From contig JBAIAC010000051.1 of NCBI GenBank assembly GCA_037349315.1, positions 28,308,001 to 28,372,000 of the forward strand: a stretch of 64,000 nucleotides of DNA, written 5' to 3'. The DNA is from Chelydra serpentina. Its lineage: Eukaryota > Chordata > Testudines > Chelydridae. Positions 1 through 10,772 of the stretch are shown piece by piece. The notes under the pieces are model-generated. The model did no database searches, had not been told where the DNA came from, and worked only from the letters and a program-made list of their open reading frames with translations. The stretch's first letter is position 1. The number at the start of each line of letters is the position of its first letter. A program made the translations under genes and the position numbers.

Positions 1-224
1 CCCTGGCTAAATTGGCCATCTATAAAACCAGGGAGAGGAGGTTGGCCGATGGAGGCTCCGGTGCCTGTGGGGCCTGTTTCCGATCCCTTGTCCGATCACG
101 CATCCGAGCAGAGTTCCTCTGGGCGGCGTCCGCTGGCTCCCTTGACGCCTTTGAGGAGCAGTGGGCGCTGTCCGGGGTTCTCTGCTCGGTGTCCCCGTCA
201 GGCTCCCTTCTTTTAACCCTGTGA
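1..224 (+). mobile_element. Tx1-like LINE, ORF2 C-terminus (partial, cut by window edge)
   Basis: The frame is open from the left edge to a TGA at 222-224 and encodes about 74 residues, including KTRERRLADGG, SRIRAEFLWAAS and FEEQWALSGVLCSVS. From knowledge of the family, this Trp-containing tail resembles the extreme C-terminus of ORF2 (endonuclease plus reverse transcriptase) of Tx1-clade non-LTR retrotransposons. It is followed at once by a 3' UTR matching, in the opposite orientation, the 3' end of the Tx1-like copy at 38288-42718, which ties the two to one family. The endonuclease and RT domains would lie left of the window and cannot be seen. Its frame is intact here, so this copy had ORF2, unlike the copy at 38 kb. 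Confidence 0.65.
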
Positions 225-365
225 CCGCACCCCTGACCCTGTTATTTCATTAGTTGTCCCCCGGACTCATTTGGATTCCAGGTCCTGTGGATCCTCCCCT
301 TAAATTAGGGGGGGTCCTTTAGCAGTGGGCGGGCTTCCACCCGCCCACTTCCCGGAACCCAATAG
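214..365 (+). mobile_element. Tx1-like LINE 3' UTR
   Basis: The segment reads ...gaccgcacccctgacc, then tgtcccccggac, then gtcctgtggatc, then agcagtgggcgggc and ends near cccggaacccaatagg. The same blocks occur in the same order on the minus strand of 38288-38445. The inverted gggcgggc/gcccgccc pair can form a hairpin close to the 3' end. The flank after aatagg differs from the LTR flank of the 38-kb copy, so this copy sits at another locus or has lost its end. Confidence 0.6.
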
Positions 366-1194
366 GTACAACTCCTGAATGGTCTGATCCACTGTGGCAA
401 TTCCTATTTCCGGTTTCAAAGTAATGAAGGCTCTAGCCCTGACTGTTGTGGAGAACCCTTCAAAGGGTGACCGGAGTATAACCAATGCAGCAAAGTCTGC
501 CTGAAACAATAACTCAGAGGTATCTGCCCCATTCATCCCAGTAGGGAAGGCTGCTGATGCTGATAACGTAATAGTCAACACTGTTCTTTCATTGCTCACT
601 GGGGCATGCAGGGAAGGAGCAGGATGAGCAGGTTATGAAGATCTGTACAAGCTACATGTGGCATCTCTTTTTGGCTTCTGAGATGGGCAGAGCTGAAGTG
701 GTGGGTGGATACAGGTTTGCAAATGGAGCTTGGGAGAATACCAGTACTCTTCTTTTCCAGTTTGAGCCCCTGAGAGCAGAGTCTGACCTCTCTCAGGGGG
801 TTGGTGTAGCTAACAGTGTAGGCAGGGGGCAAGCAAGCACCTAAGCGTGATGGTTTCCAGTGGAACAGGGCAGTGACTGATGCTGAACAGCTAATAAGCT
901 GCCATTCATAATGCACAGCTGTACTGCAGCACAGTGTGTAGCCAGTATCCTGTAAGGTCCTTGAAGTCTAAGCTTAGCAAACTAAATAATTTAATTAGTT
1001 TGACTCCTAAAAATCCCTTGATAAGGCTCCTGAATGGTAACTATTACTGGTGCAGGCTCTCTCCACAGGCGGCCTCAATTCCCATCAGCGTCACACAGGA
1101 TCAGGCACACTGAACCTGATCCAAAAAACTGCTGAAGTCATTGGAAAAAGATTCCCATTGATTTCAATTGGCATTGGATCAGGCCCTATCTACA
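366..1194. other. No gene recognised
   Basis: No exon, RNA gene or clear repeat was identified. A minus-strand open frame over about 599-365 (GMNGADTSELLFQ, PFEGFSTTVRARAF) has protein-like composition but matches no family I know; see findings. A short block near 1128-1180 carries the motif gaagtcattgg ... cccattgatttcaat, a diverged copy of a motif seen again near 10806 and 13300. Confidence 0.4.
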
Positions 1195-1416
1195 CGGGGG
1201 AGAGGGATAGCTCAGTGGTTTGAGCATTGGCCTGCTAAACCCAGGGAAATGATTTCAATCCTTGAAGGGGCCACTTAGGAATCTGAGGCAAAATCAAAAC
1301 AAAACAAAAAAAAAATCTGTCAGGGGACAGTACTTGGTCCTGCTAGTGAATGCAGGGGACTGGACTCGATGACCTTTCAAGGTCCTTCCAGTTCTAGGAG
1401 ATTGGCATATCTCCAT
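1195..1416 (+). mobile_element. tRNA-derived SINE with CR1-like tail (variant subfamily)
   Basis: The head gggatagctcagtggtttgag is a Pol III A box of tRNA type, and gatttcaatcc about 45 bp later is a decayed B box. The middle has an A-rich stretch (aaaacaaaacaaaaaaaaaa) absent from the other copies. The tail ggactggactcgatgacc ... ccttccagttctaggagat is CR1-like but ends differently from the ATTCTATG-ended copies at 50620, so this is a separate subfamily. It is followed by an A-rich run. Confidence 0.75.
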
Positions 1417-2886
1417 TTAAAAAAAAACCAAAAAAAAAAACCACAGCCCCATATCATGTTACTGGGAGGGGAGTTACGGGCCTCATGGGAAAAGCAGCAC
1501 AGGCGCTGTACTAACGGTGTCATGGCAAATGTACTGCTAGCTTCATGCTGTGGCAATCCATTAACTGGGAACTGGATTTACTTGGCTTCTGAAACCACTA
1601 AGGGCTCATTTTCCTTATCACTAACAAAGCAAATCTCTTCAGTCTACACTAAACGCTCAGTTGAACCACTTAAAACTAAGTCATTTCCAATGAACTGCAA
1701 TGTCTTTAGGAAGGAAAACATATCAGGCACACATCTGTAACGCCAAATTATCTCGAGCGATGCCTCCACTTGAGCAGGGCACAGTCACGTGCTGCCAACA
1801 TGCCCACCTGCATCAGGTCCCTACCACTGCAGCTCCTGTATGGACAACTCCAGACCACCCAGCCCTATTACAATCACCAGCCCTGCCCTGGGGAAAACCC
1901 CCTTTGACTGGCTGCCTTCCCCACTTCCCTTCTTCTAGGGAAGAGCAACCAATCAGAGATGTCGCAGGAGGCAAGCCACACTCTTCCTCCTCCCCTCCCC
2001 TTCCTCCTCCTCAGGAACCAAGAGGAGGTTTGGGATATGGGGAGGGGGGGAGAAGAGAGGGAGCCCAGCAGCTCAGGTGGGCCTGCTCCCTCTCCTCTCC
2101 TCCTATGAACAATGGGTCAATCTGCTCCCGGATCCTCCCCCTCCCCAGGGTGCTGATGGGGAGAGGGGAGAGAAGAGGGGGAAGATCCCCAGAAGCTGCT
2201 GTCCCTAAGACTTGGGAAGTGGGAGAAGGGGACCCCACTGCTGCCCTCCAAGCCAAGAGGAAGTGATGAACTCATGGAGCTGCAGGAGGGGCTCTGCTGC
2301 TGTGTGATAAGGAGCAAGGGGCAGCTGTGGGGCTGGGGGGAGCAGAATTAATAACTGGGCTGGAGGATAGGACATAGATGTAATTAAGGAGAACCCTAGG
2401 GCTTGGGAAGAAGCTGGCAGCTCCTGCAGAGGGGCCAAAATCAGTGGGAGAGTTAACAACCCTGTAACTGGCCCACACCTGCAACACCCACTGCAGGACA
2501 GGAAAGTAAAGCCAGACCACAGACACAACAAACTCCAGAAAAAAACCAGGATTCTGGCGCCAGCCTCAGAGTGGTGTCCAGCTCATGGTTTCTGCAGCGT
2601 TGGGCCGGCGATACTGCATTTACCTGGACGCTCCAGCTGCGCGTGCTGGAACGGTGCAAAGCAGCCTGTGTATCGGGGTAAATCTGGGCAGCAGCTGTCA
2701 AAGTGGCATGTTGCTGCAGTTCCTGCATGTGCGTGTTTCAGCCCCAGTGGCTTTAATCCTCCATGGCACACTCTGAAAGCCGTTCCAGCACCAAACCACA
2801 GGGCTTGGAGCCAGCCACTTTCCCCTTTTCACAAGGCACCAAGGACTAGATTTGCTGCTGCAGAGTAAGTTACCTTGCGATTAGTC
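1417..2886. other. No gene recognised; G/A-rich and C-rich stretch
   Basis: Open frames here overlap each other on both strands in compositionally skewed DNA (about 1980-2330, purine-rich on the + strand). None shows a known domain or splice structure. No tandem repeat of clear period was found. Confidence 0.35.
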
Positions 2887-3405
2887 ACTGATCTCAAAAA
2901 CAAAACAATGTAAAACTTTAGAGCCTACAAGTCCATTCAGTCCTACTTCTTGTTCGGCCAATCATTAAAACAAACAAGTTTGCTTACATCTATGGGAGAT
3001 AATGCTTCCTGCTTCTTATTTATAATGTCACCTAAAGTGAGAACAGGTGTTTGCGTGGCACTTTTGTAGCCGGCGTTGCAAGGTATTTTTCATGCCAAAT
3101 ATGTTAACATACATTTTTTTTTACATAATTCTACATTTGTAACTTCAACTTCCATGATAAAGAGATTGCACTATGGTACTTGTATTACATGAATTGAAAT
3201 ACTATTTCTTTTGTTTTTTTACAGTGCAAATATTTGTAATCAAAAATAAATATAAAGTAAGCACTGTACACTTTGTATTCTGTGTTGTAATTGAAATCAA
3301 TATTTAAAAATGTAGAAAACATCCAAACATATTTAAATAAATGGTATTCTATTATTAACAGCTCGAATAATCATGATTAATTTTTTTAATTGCGTGACAG
3401 CCCTA
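2887..3405. mobile_element. Probable hAT-type DNA transposon remnant
   Basis: This is a very AT-rich block (gtgcaaatatttgtaatc, ataaatataaagtaagcac, tgtgttgtaattgaaatc) that ends in ttgcgtgacagccctag. TGACAGCCCTA is a typical hAT terminal sequence. The part 2887-3105 reads in the opposite sense to the part after it, judged from recollection of this reptile repeat, so the copy may be internally inverted. No 8-bp target duplication could be assigned. Confidence 0.35.
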
Positions 3406-3534
3406 GTGAAAACTAATCTTTAAAAAACCAGTTGGACTTTGAAATCGGTCCCACTGAAAGGGTGGTGCGCACACGAAGGAAGGACCCTGATGGGGCAACA
3501 TTCCTTGTGGGTTGGTGGCGTGCAGGGGACAGTG

Positions 3535-3652
3535 CACCGAGTTGGGACTCAGGAAATGAGGGTGCTATCTCCGGCTCTGCCATTGGCCTGCTGGATGACC
3601 CTGGGCAAATACCTTCTCTATGCCTCAGTTTCTCCATCTGTAAAGTGACCTG
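3535..3652 (+). mobile_element. MIR-like SINE
   Basis: The order of blocks is that of MIR: gggactcaggaa, ctccggctctgccattggcctgc, gatgaccctgggcaaa and tgcctcagtttctccatctg. MIR is an old tRNA-derived SINE shared by amniotes. The copy is diverged and lacks the 3' end. Confidence 0.75.
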
Positions 3653-4529
3653 GCAGGGAGCCAGTGCTGAGGGGCCCCAACAAGAACAGCTATTGCTCAC
3701 TTTCAACTGGACCTGTCTCCGTACCTAGGGGATCTGCAACCTTTCCCTTTCCTGCCAGCCCTAGTAAAAACATCCTTTCCCTTAGCTGCATATCTGAGCA
3801 CTCTCTGAGACCCACCAGGGCTAGCACCCACAAGGCCTAGCTGCTGAATCACCCACTTGCCTCCGTGTCATGGTGCACCAGGAACATTACTCTTACCTAG
3901 CAGTTTGGTGGCCTCCAGCACTCAGCAGCTATAATAATTACCCTGCAGCTGAAAAGCGCTATATAAGAGCTAGACAAAGCTGATCCAAGAAAGGTGGAGC
4001 CCTAACTTTTCCCTGGTGCCCATCTGATGGCCATTGAATGGAGGGTAGCAAGAACAGGGTGATGGTGGGTACCCCGGGTGACGAAATGGGAATTTTTGTA
4101 TTTTTTTATGTAGCCTATGCGTGCCTCTGTTTCCCCTGTACATTGTATTGTTATGCGGGGGAGGGGAGGGAGAAATTAAATTTGCTTGCAGGGCAGACCA
4201 ATATACACAGGTGGGTGTCACCCCCCAGTCTGGCTGCAATTAAGAGTCATTAAGGAACTGGTTGAAACTGACCCAAATCAGGAAGGGGACCAGAGAGACA
4301 ATGCAACCTCCCACTCATGGATTTACCCATCTCTCAGCAGGGAACCTGAGCAAAAACCCCAGCTCAAGAACAAGAGACTGAGAAGTGGGAGGTGTGAAGA
4401 AAGCTGTGAGCTCTCTTACCTGGGAAACTGACTGAGGAGCTCAGACTGAGACAGACAGAGCCTGAAAAGAGCCTCTGGAAGCTCAGGCATGGTGACAGAG
4501 TACCCCATTGTCGGAGTCCACGGACAGAG
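3653..4529. other. No gene recognised
   Basis: No host exon or RNA gene was identified. Open frames near 3970-4430 overlap on both strands, and none contains a recognisable domain. Confidence 0.35.
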
Positions 4530-5212
4530 GTGGGGTAGTGGTGGCGGCCACCCCTAGAATGGCATGCAGCTCAGCATAGAAGCAGTATGTCTGGGGCTCT
4601 GACCCGGAGCATCAGTTTGACTCTTGTTTTCTGGTATGCTTGTCTGAGCTCCTTAAATTTTCACATGGCACTGTGTTGCGTCCCTACTGTATCCTCTGTC
4701 CATCATGGCCTTGGAGATTTTTTTCATCTATTTTGGCATTTCGTCTTTTGGAACGTAGTTCTGATAGCATGGATTAATCTTCCCATACTGCGATCAGATC
4801 CAGTACCTCCCGTTTGGTCCATGCTGGAGCTCTTTTTCGATTCTGGGACTGCGTGGTTACCTGTGCTGATGAGCTCGCCACACTGGCCAAACAGGAAATT
4901 AAATTCAAAAGTTCCCGGGGCTTTTCCTGTATACCTGGCCAGTGCATGCAAGCTCAGAGTGCTGTCCAATGGTGCACTGTGGGATAACTCCTGGAGGCCA
5001 ATACCATTGAATTGCATCCACACTAACCCTAATTTGACACAGCTATATCGATTTTAGCACTAATCCCCTCATCGGGGAAGAGTACAGAATTCAATTTTAA
5101 GAGCCCTTTATGTCGAAAAAAATGGCTTCGTTGTGTCCAGGTGCAGGGTTAATTCGATTTAACGCTGCTAAATTCGACAAACTCGTAGTGTGGACCAAAG
5201 TTAAGTGATAGG
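4530..5212 (-). mobile_element. PIF/Harbinger element fragment with Myb/SANT-like ORF relic
   Basis: On the minus strand, bases about 4665-4625 encode KELRQAYQKTR, the signature of the Myb/SANT (trihelix-like) accessory protein carried by vertebrate PIF/Harbinger transposons. In those elements this protein is encoded opposite to the transposase and helps move it to the nucleus and bind ends. The frame is broken by stops and shifts. The + strand end, aattcgacaaactcgtagtgtggacca at about 5172-5200, resembles the element's terminus. The transposase half is absent here. A separate transposase relic lies at 58291-59304. Confidence 0.6.
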
Positions 5213-6837
5213 GTGACTCAGGATGCAGGCAGAGCAAAATGTCCTGAAGACACATTTTATAGCTATGTTAACCCCAGAGGCTTTTGCTGATGAAATGAGA
5301 AACCAGAACATTTCAGGCATCCTGGCAGAAGTTCTCAGGGCACCAGCACATCATATGAAGAGCCAGGACTGTGTGGGAGAAACTGAAATGTCCCATAGCA
5401 CAAGATCTACAGCAAGTTCAAAATTCAGGAGCAATATCTTTCCAACAAATAAAAAGACAAATGTTGTTCTGCAGCATTTCCTTCACTGCATGAGCAGGAG
5501 AAAGGACAGATTCCATGGATGGGTTTGAAAGCTTAATCCAAAGATCAATGAAATCAGTTGCATGCATTGACTTTAGTGGGCTTTGGATAATACTACTCAG
5601 AAAAGCGATAACTCAACCAGGTGAAATATATTTGCTTACCCTCATGGTAAAGGGTCAGGAGCTTATACTCCACCCCTTCGCTAGCACTGGCCAACTGCCT
5701 ACGTAACTGGGATTTGTGGATTTCTCTGAAGCATCAGCTGTGGACCAGTTTAGCACAAAGGACACCTGACTAGACCAATTGTTCAAACTCCACAGTTTGT
5801 GACTGTGAAGCAGGAAGGCCAAGGAATTTGCTGCATGGTCATGCCAGGCCCTGTCTTTCAAGAAAAATAAATCCAGGGCTAACAATACTCTTCCTTACTG
5901 TACAAATGGCTAATGTCCATTAAGCAAAGCACTAAACAGCTCCTAGAAAAGCAGGGCTGTTTACAGCTACCGAGATCAAATTATGCAAAATGTACATTGC
6001 CTCCTTGTGAGTAGGTGATGTAAAGACCTCTACTATATTAAATTAGTCTTGCTTTTTATTTTCTGTGGTGCTTTCCCCAAGTTCTCTCTGTGAGAAGGGG
6101 AGATTAAAGAATAGAAAGGTCATCAACTAAATCTGAAAACAAAAACCAGAAACTACTGATGAATATTATGCAGCCAACTCAGTTCTCAGCTTCCCTTATC
6201 AATCCCCAGAGGACCAGAACAGATGGGCTCCTATTTTCCAAAGGGCACTTAATTTAAGACACCTACAAGGGCCTGGTTTTCAGAGGGCAGGTACTTGGCT
6301 AGTTCTAAAACCCACAACCCTTTGAGGGATCTCCAGCTGGGTACCCACTATCATGAATCCCTTTGGAAAACATAGCCCATTGTCACTATCCTAGAACAGG
6401 TAGGGTGTCATGTTCCAGTGGGAAGGCTGTTTTCTGTGCTACTCACGCTGGCTGGGCTTCCCCCTCTTTCTGTGGGTCTGATCTGCAGAGACGCTGAGCA
6501 CCTGCAGCTCCCCCTGACGTCGATCAGGTGTCTCTCTGTTCCTGTGCTCCACAGACCACTATCGGGCGCACCTTGCCAACTATAGTGAGCATGCTCTTAC
6601 ACACTCCCGTGTGTGAAAATGGGAGCCTCAGACTCAACCCTTGCTTTGTTTGTGCTTCTGCGTCCCTCTCGGAGTATGCGTTCACTGCAGCTGGAGGTGT
6701 ATTTTCCAGCTCACGTAGACATACACACACACTAGCTGTGATGGAGCTAGCGCACTGAAAATAGCAGCATAGCCATAGGGGCGCAGGTGGTTGTATGGGC
6801 TAACCTCCCAGCTACAATCCTGTCCAAGATCCTAAGT
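5213..6837. other. No gene recognised
   Basis: No exon structure, RNA gene or repeat family was identified. The open frames are short and carry no recognisable domain. Confidence 0.35.
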
Positions 6838-7017
6838 ATCATAGAATCATAGAATATCAGGGTTGGAAGGGACCTTAGGAGGTCATCTAGTCCAACCCCC
6901 TGCTCAAAGCAGGACCAATTCCCAATGTTTGCCCCAGATCCCTAAATGGCCCCCTCAAGGATTGAACTCACAACCCTGGGTTTAGCAGGCCAGTGCTCAA
7001 ACCACTGAGCTATCCCT
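6838..7017 (-). mobile_element. tRNA-derived SINE with CR1-like tail (Cry I type)
   Basis: In minus orientation the copy starts with the head gggatagctcagtggtttgag (A box) and gttcaatcc (B box), passes gggggccatttagggatctgg, and ends in the CR1-like tail ccttccaaccctgatattc followed by two ATTCTATG units. It is nearly full length and similar to the copies at 17859, 24288 and 50620. Confidence 0.85.
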
Positions 7018-9814
7018 ACATATTTGGAGGGCTGACTTGTACTCTTCCTCAGCCATACTACTATTTATAGCGTGCTATCCTAATCAAAGCTAGTGCATGT
7101 ACTTCTACCCACATTAGAAATTACACCTCTAGTTGCAGTGTACACTTCCCCTCAGTTTGTGTCCTGGTGTCTGGGCAATAGGTCTGTCATTGGGATCTCC
7201 TCCGGTTTTAAACAGCCAACTATGCATTTTCAGCAACTCAGACTCAGGCAGTTGTGAATGTCACTGGGACCTGTTGTGTTAATTTTGCTGGAATGAATGG
7301 TCCCAGCGATTCAAATGTGTTAACATGTAACCCTTCTGCCTGTCAGAGTTGGCAGCAACAAGGGCCAGGTTCAGTATCTAGGGGTTCTGTTCCAATAACA
7401 CAATGCAAAACCAGCTCGAGCCCTGACCCAGTGACCTGGGACAAATATATATCAACACCCCCCCCCCCCCCACCCCTGGGCGCCTCTAAGAGGCAATACT
7501 TCCCTCTCACAAGCACAGAATCTGAGTGTAGCAAAAGCCTTTTAATGACAGAGAGAAACAATGTGGCATTATGTTGGGAAAACACCACAAACAGGATTCA
7601 TAACCAAACCATGAGTGACAAGACCCACCCCAGCAAATTGGGCCGTGTCCTTTCCCTTTGGTTCTTGAGTCCAGCAATCCAAAAGTCATCCAAGTTCCCA
7701 AAAGTCCAACAACCCTAAAGTCCAGCACCCAAAAGTCTCTGTCCCTGGTCAGTGCAGCCCCAGAGTTCAAAAGTTCATCTGCAGAGCCCCTCCCCCCCGG
7801 GTGGAAGTGGTGTGGGGGGGGTGGTAAAGGGCACCTTACGTGGTCCAAAGCCAACCACCCTGCCTCTCTGTGGGATTCTACTGCAGCCTTAACCGCAAGC
7901 TGCTCCACCAGCCATCCCACAAGCCACTCCACCAGCTGTCCCATGAGCTGCTCCACTAACTGCTCCGCCAGCTGCTCTGCTCCACCAGCCACTCAGCAAT
8001 ATAGCTTCAGGCCCCCCCTCCCTACATAACACAGCACTCCATGATTTCAGCTCTTAGTAATTTTAGCTCTTTAGTGATTTCAGCTTGTAGTATGGGGGGG
8101 GGGGGCCTCAGTGCAAGTGCACCCTTGGCCCAAAGTGAATCCAATTCAGCAGTAACTAGACTCCTAATAAAATCAAAATTAGCTCTGATATTCCACAGTG
8201 GAGAGAGTAGAAGGTGCAACTGGCATTTAGGGCCCTCAAACAGGGCCCATACCACCAGGTACAAATACCTATCCCCAGCCCCTCCCTCAATTCACTGGGT
8301 TTTGGAACCCATGTCCCTTGCCTAGCAAGTGCTGCTTAGTTGATGGCGAGTCCCTACATTATAACAAAAAGCCAAGTACAGTTCCACTGTCCTTGATTCA
8401 CATAATCAGGATAACAGTTTATTCTTCCTGCCCCAATAACAGAAAAACTGGGGATCCTACAGCAGCCAAAGTGACCATTTGGGCTGCTATTGGCTCAGAG
8501 GTGTGCCTAAGTTCTTTTCCACACCTTGCCACAACTCACCACCAGATGTCAGGGTGGAGCTCATCCTGACTGCTTACAAATGCATTCCAGGTACAGAGAC
8601 CACAGCTGGCTTTGTCCGATGGTAAACACACTAGAAAATTCATGCCAAAGTTTGGAACGGAATTGATTAGGATACACAAGAGAATAAGCACCAAACAGAA
8701 AACCTAAGCCATTTTAAAATGGAAAGGTCATCCAAAACAAACAATTGAAACACACCAAAGTCCCTTTTTCAGAGAGAGGATATCAGTTAGATTCTCTTAT
8801 GCTCTCAAGCAGTCTTCCGTGGTGGGAATGAAGAGAGCTAGTTCCGTTGAGGAATTCTGAGTTGTGGATGACAGCCACTTTTCATGTCTTTGCCAAAGAA
8901 GACAGGCACAAGGTGAAAAAAGAGCTAGGCTAGTAAAGGTGGAGGAAAGACAGCTATTTGTTGACTCTCTCAGAATACAAGCTGGCTGGCCTGTCACGTA
9001 CAGATGTTATGGGTTGGCAGATCAGCCACAACAGCTGCTGCTTTGGACTCTGGCTCACTTCCCTAGTCTGAGAGGCTGGCTGGCCGGTCAAGTCCCTCTC
9101 CTTCGCTGGTCCTTCTCAGGCTAGGCAGAATTGGACGGGCCATGTCATCCTGTCATGCCAGTGCCGTGTGGTGTGGCTGGTTTTAGAATCAGTGAAAAGC
9201 CAAGAGAGGAAGGAAGGGAAGAAGATAGTGGGAGATGGAAAAGAAGAACACACGAGGGAAGGGCAGAGAGAGCAGGACCTTGTGTATCAGGCTGGGTCCT
9301 GGCAGGTGCATCAGTGATGGCCAGACATCCCTACTTATTACTGAGTTCTGGGTGCCATGGTGATCCTTGAGGTTCATGAATGGAGGACGGGTCTCTGGAG
9401 TGAAATGGAGGCAAGTCAGAAACCCAGGAGTTCGTTCCCTATTTGATACCTCCCCCCCTCGTCTCCTTTCTAAGGACTCCAAAAGGGGGTGATGGGCAGG
9501 ATAGCTTTTCCCCTCATTATTTTGCTCAACAATTAGCCCCAGTGTTTGACACACCAAGGTTGGTCCATTAATTTCCGACTCCATTCTCCTTTGGTTTACC
9601 AGATGTGATCTCAATGCAGTCCTTGGGTTGTATTAGGAGACCGTTTTGTTCGGCTAATTCAGTCTGTCAGGCTCCCTTTTGCACCTTATTAACATTTGAT
9701 GCTAGGAGATGGGTTAAAGTGTATAAAATGTTCCAATTTTCCATCGATAGGGCTCACAACTGGTGTAGATCCCCTGGGCCCCAGTGATTACAACAGACCA
9801 TTCTGGTGTATTTG
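7018..9814. other. No gene recognised; repeat-like, unclassified
   Basis: Poly-C (about 7458-7472) and poly-G (about 8093-8106) tracts, a degenerate short tandem repeat (7894-7996) and long stretches of gene-free sequence give the impression of an old LTR-type element. However, I could not find matching terminal repeats, a primer-binding site or gag/pol motifs. No host exon is recognised. Confidence 0.3.
7894..7996. repeat. Degenerate tandem repeat, about 12-15 bp unit
   Basis: The units are variants of agctgctccacc and agccatcccaca repeated about eight times. The minus strand reads as a run of EQL(A/V/M) residues, which is a product of the repeat rather than evidence of a real leucine-zipper protein. 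Confidence 0.5.
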
Positions 9815-9885
9815 AATAGAACCAGGATTTGAACGCACACTTCCCAAGTCCTCATCCAACACCTTAACTATAAGCACATCCTTCT
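9815..9885 (-). mobile_element. MIR-like SINE fragment
   Basis: The blocks aaccaggatttgaacgc, cccaagtcctcatcc and ccttaactataagcac follow the order of the antisense tRNA-related part of MIR. The fragment is short and diverged. Confidence 0.4.
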
Positions 9886-9978
9886 TTCCTATGAGCCAGA
9901 CATCATCCATTGGAAAGTCTTGCTAAGCCAGGCAAAGAAAAAGCTCATAAGATATTCGTGAAAAAACCCTAAAAGTCC

Positions 9979-10294
9979 TTTTTGAACGTTATGATTCCTG
10001 ATGTCAGATTTATGTCCATTTATTCTTTTGCGTAGAGACTGTCCGGTTTGGCCAATGTACATGGCAGAGGGGCATTGCTGGCACATGATGGCATAGATCA
10101 CATTGGTAGATGTGCAGGTGAGTGAGCCCCTGATGGCGTGGCGGATGTGATTCACCTGCACATCTACCAATGTGATCTATGCCATCATGTGCCAGCAATG
10201 CCCCTCTGCCATGTACATTGGCCAAACCGGACAGTCTCTACGCAAAAGAATAAATGGACATAAACCTGACATCAGGAATCATAACATTCAAAAA
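9979..10294. repeat. 143-bp inverted repeat (long palindrome) with 30-bp spacer
   Basis: Arm 9979-10121 is the reverse complement of 10152-10294. By eye only about two mismatches are seen (near 9987 and within the catctgatgtcaga/g block). The spacer is 10122-10151. Both arms carry the GIY-YIG coding region of the Penelope-like element. Confidence 0.85.
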
Positions 10295-10772
10295 CCAGTA
10301 CGAGAACATTTCAACCTCCCTAACCACTCAGTGACAGACTTGAGGGTCGCAATTTTGCAACAGATTCACTCCAAAAACAGGCTACAAAGAGAAGCTGTTG
10401 AACTCGAATTGATATGCAAACTAGATAACATCAACTCAGGATTAAATAGAGATTTGGAATGGCTTAGCCATTACGTTAATTGAATCTATTTCCCTTAAGT
10501 TAACAATCCTCATTCACACAAGTGTGTCCATCTTGTTTATCACGTCAAAGGTTTTTCTTCCCCTGCTGTTATGGTTCCTCTCAATTAATTAGCCTCTTAA
10601 GGTTGGTCTATGCACTTCTACCTTATCATGTTTCTCTGACTGTATAAATATCTGTCTGCTGTGTGTTTCATTCCATGCATCCGATGAAGTGGGTTCTAAC
10701 CCACGAAAGCTTATGCTGAAATAAATTTGTTAGTCTCTAAGGTGCTACAAGTTTTTCTCTCTTATTTTCGTA
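9979..10772 (+). mobile_element. Penelope-like retroelement, 3' part with GIY-YIG domain and inverted 5' duplication
   Basis: The + strand from 10172 encodes about 103 residues: IYAIMCQQCPSAMYIGQTGQS, LRKRINGHK and HFNLPNHSVTDL, with the IY...YIG pair and catalytic-type Arg of the GIY-YIG endonuclease that follows the RT in Penelope-like elements. This nuclease nicks target DNA for primed reverse transcription. The reading frame ends at TGA-free TAA near 10481-10483. The first part of the nuclease region is repeated in inverse orientation at 9979-10121, 30 bp away from 10152-10294. The downstream tail contains atgaagtgggttctaaccca and aataaatttgttagtc, which recur after the related copy at 49 kb. 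The RT domain is absent, so the element is truncated and inactive. Confidence 0.8.

Noticed and set aside
1195..1290. Possible functional tRNA gene from the A and B boxes
   Set aside because: The sequence lacks a cloverleaf acceptor stem and continues into a CR1-like tail; it is a SINE. The same applies to 6838, 17859, 24288 and 50620.
7507..7992. Minus-strand frame with EQLAEQLVEQLMGQLVEWLV, like a coiled coil
   Set aside because: It is produced by a short degenerate tandem repeat; no start context, splice sites or domain support.
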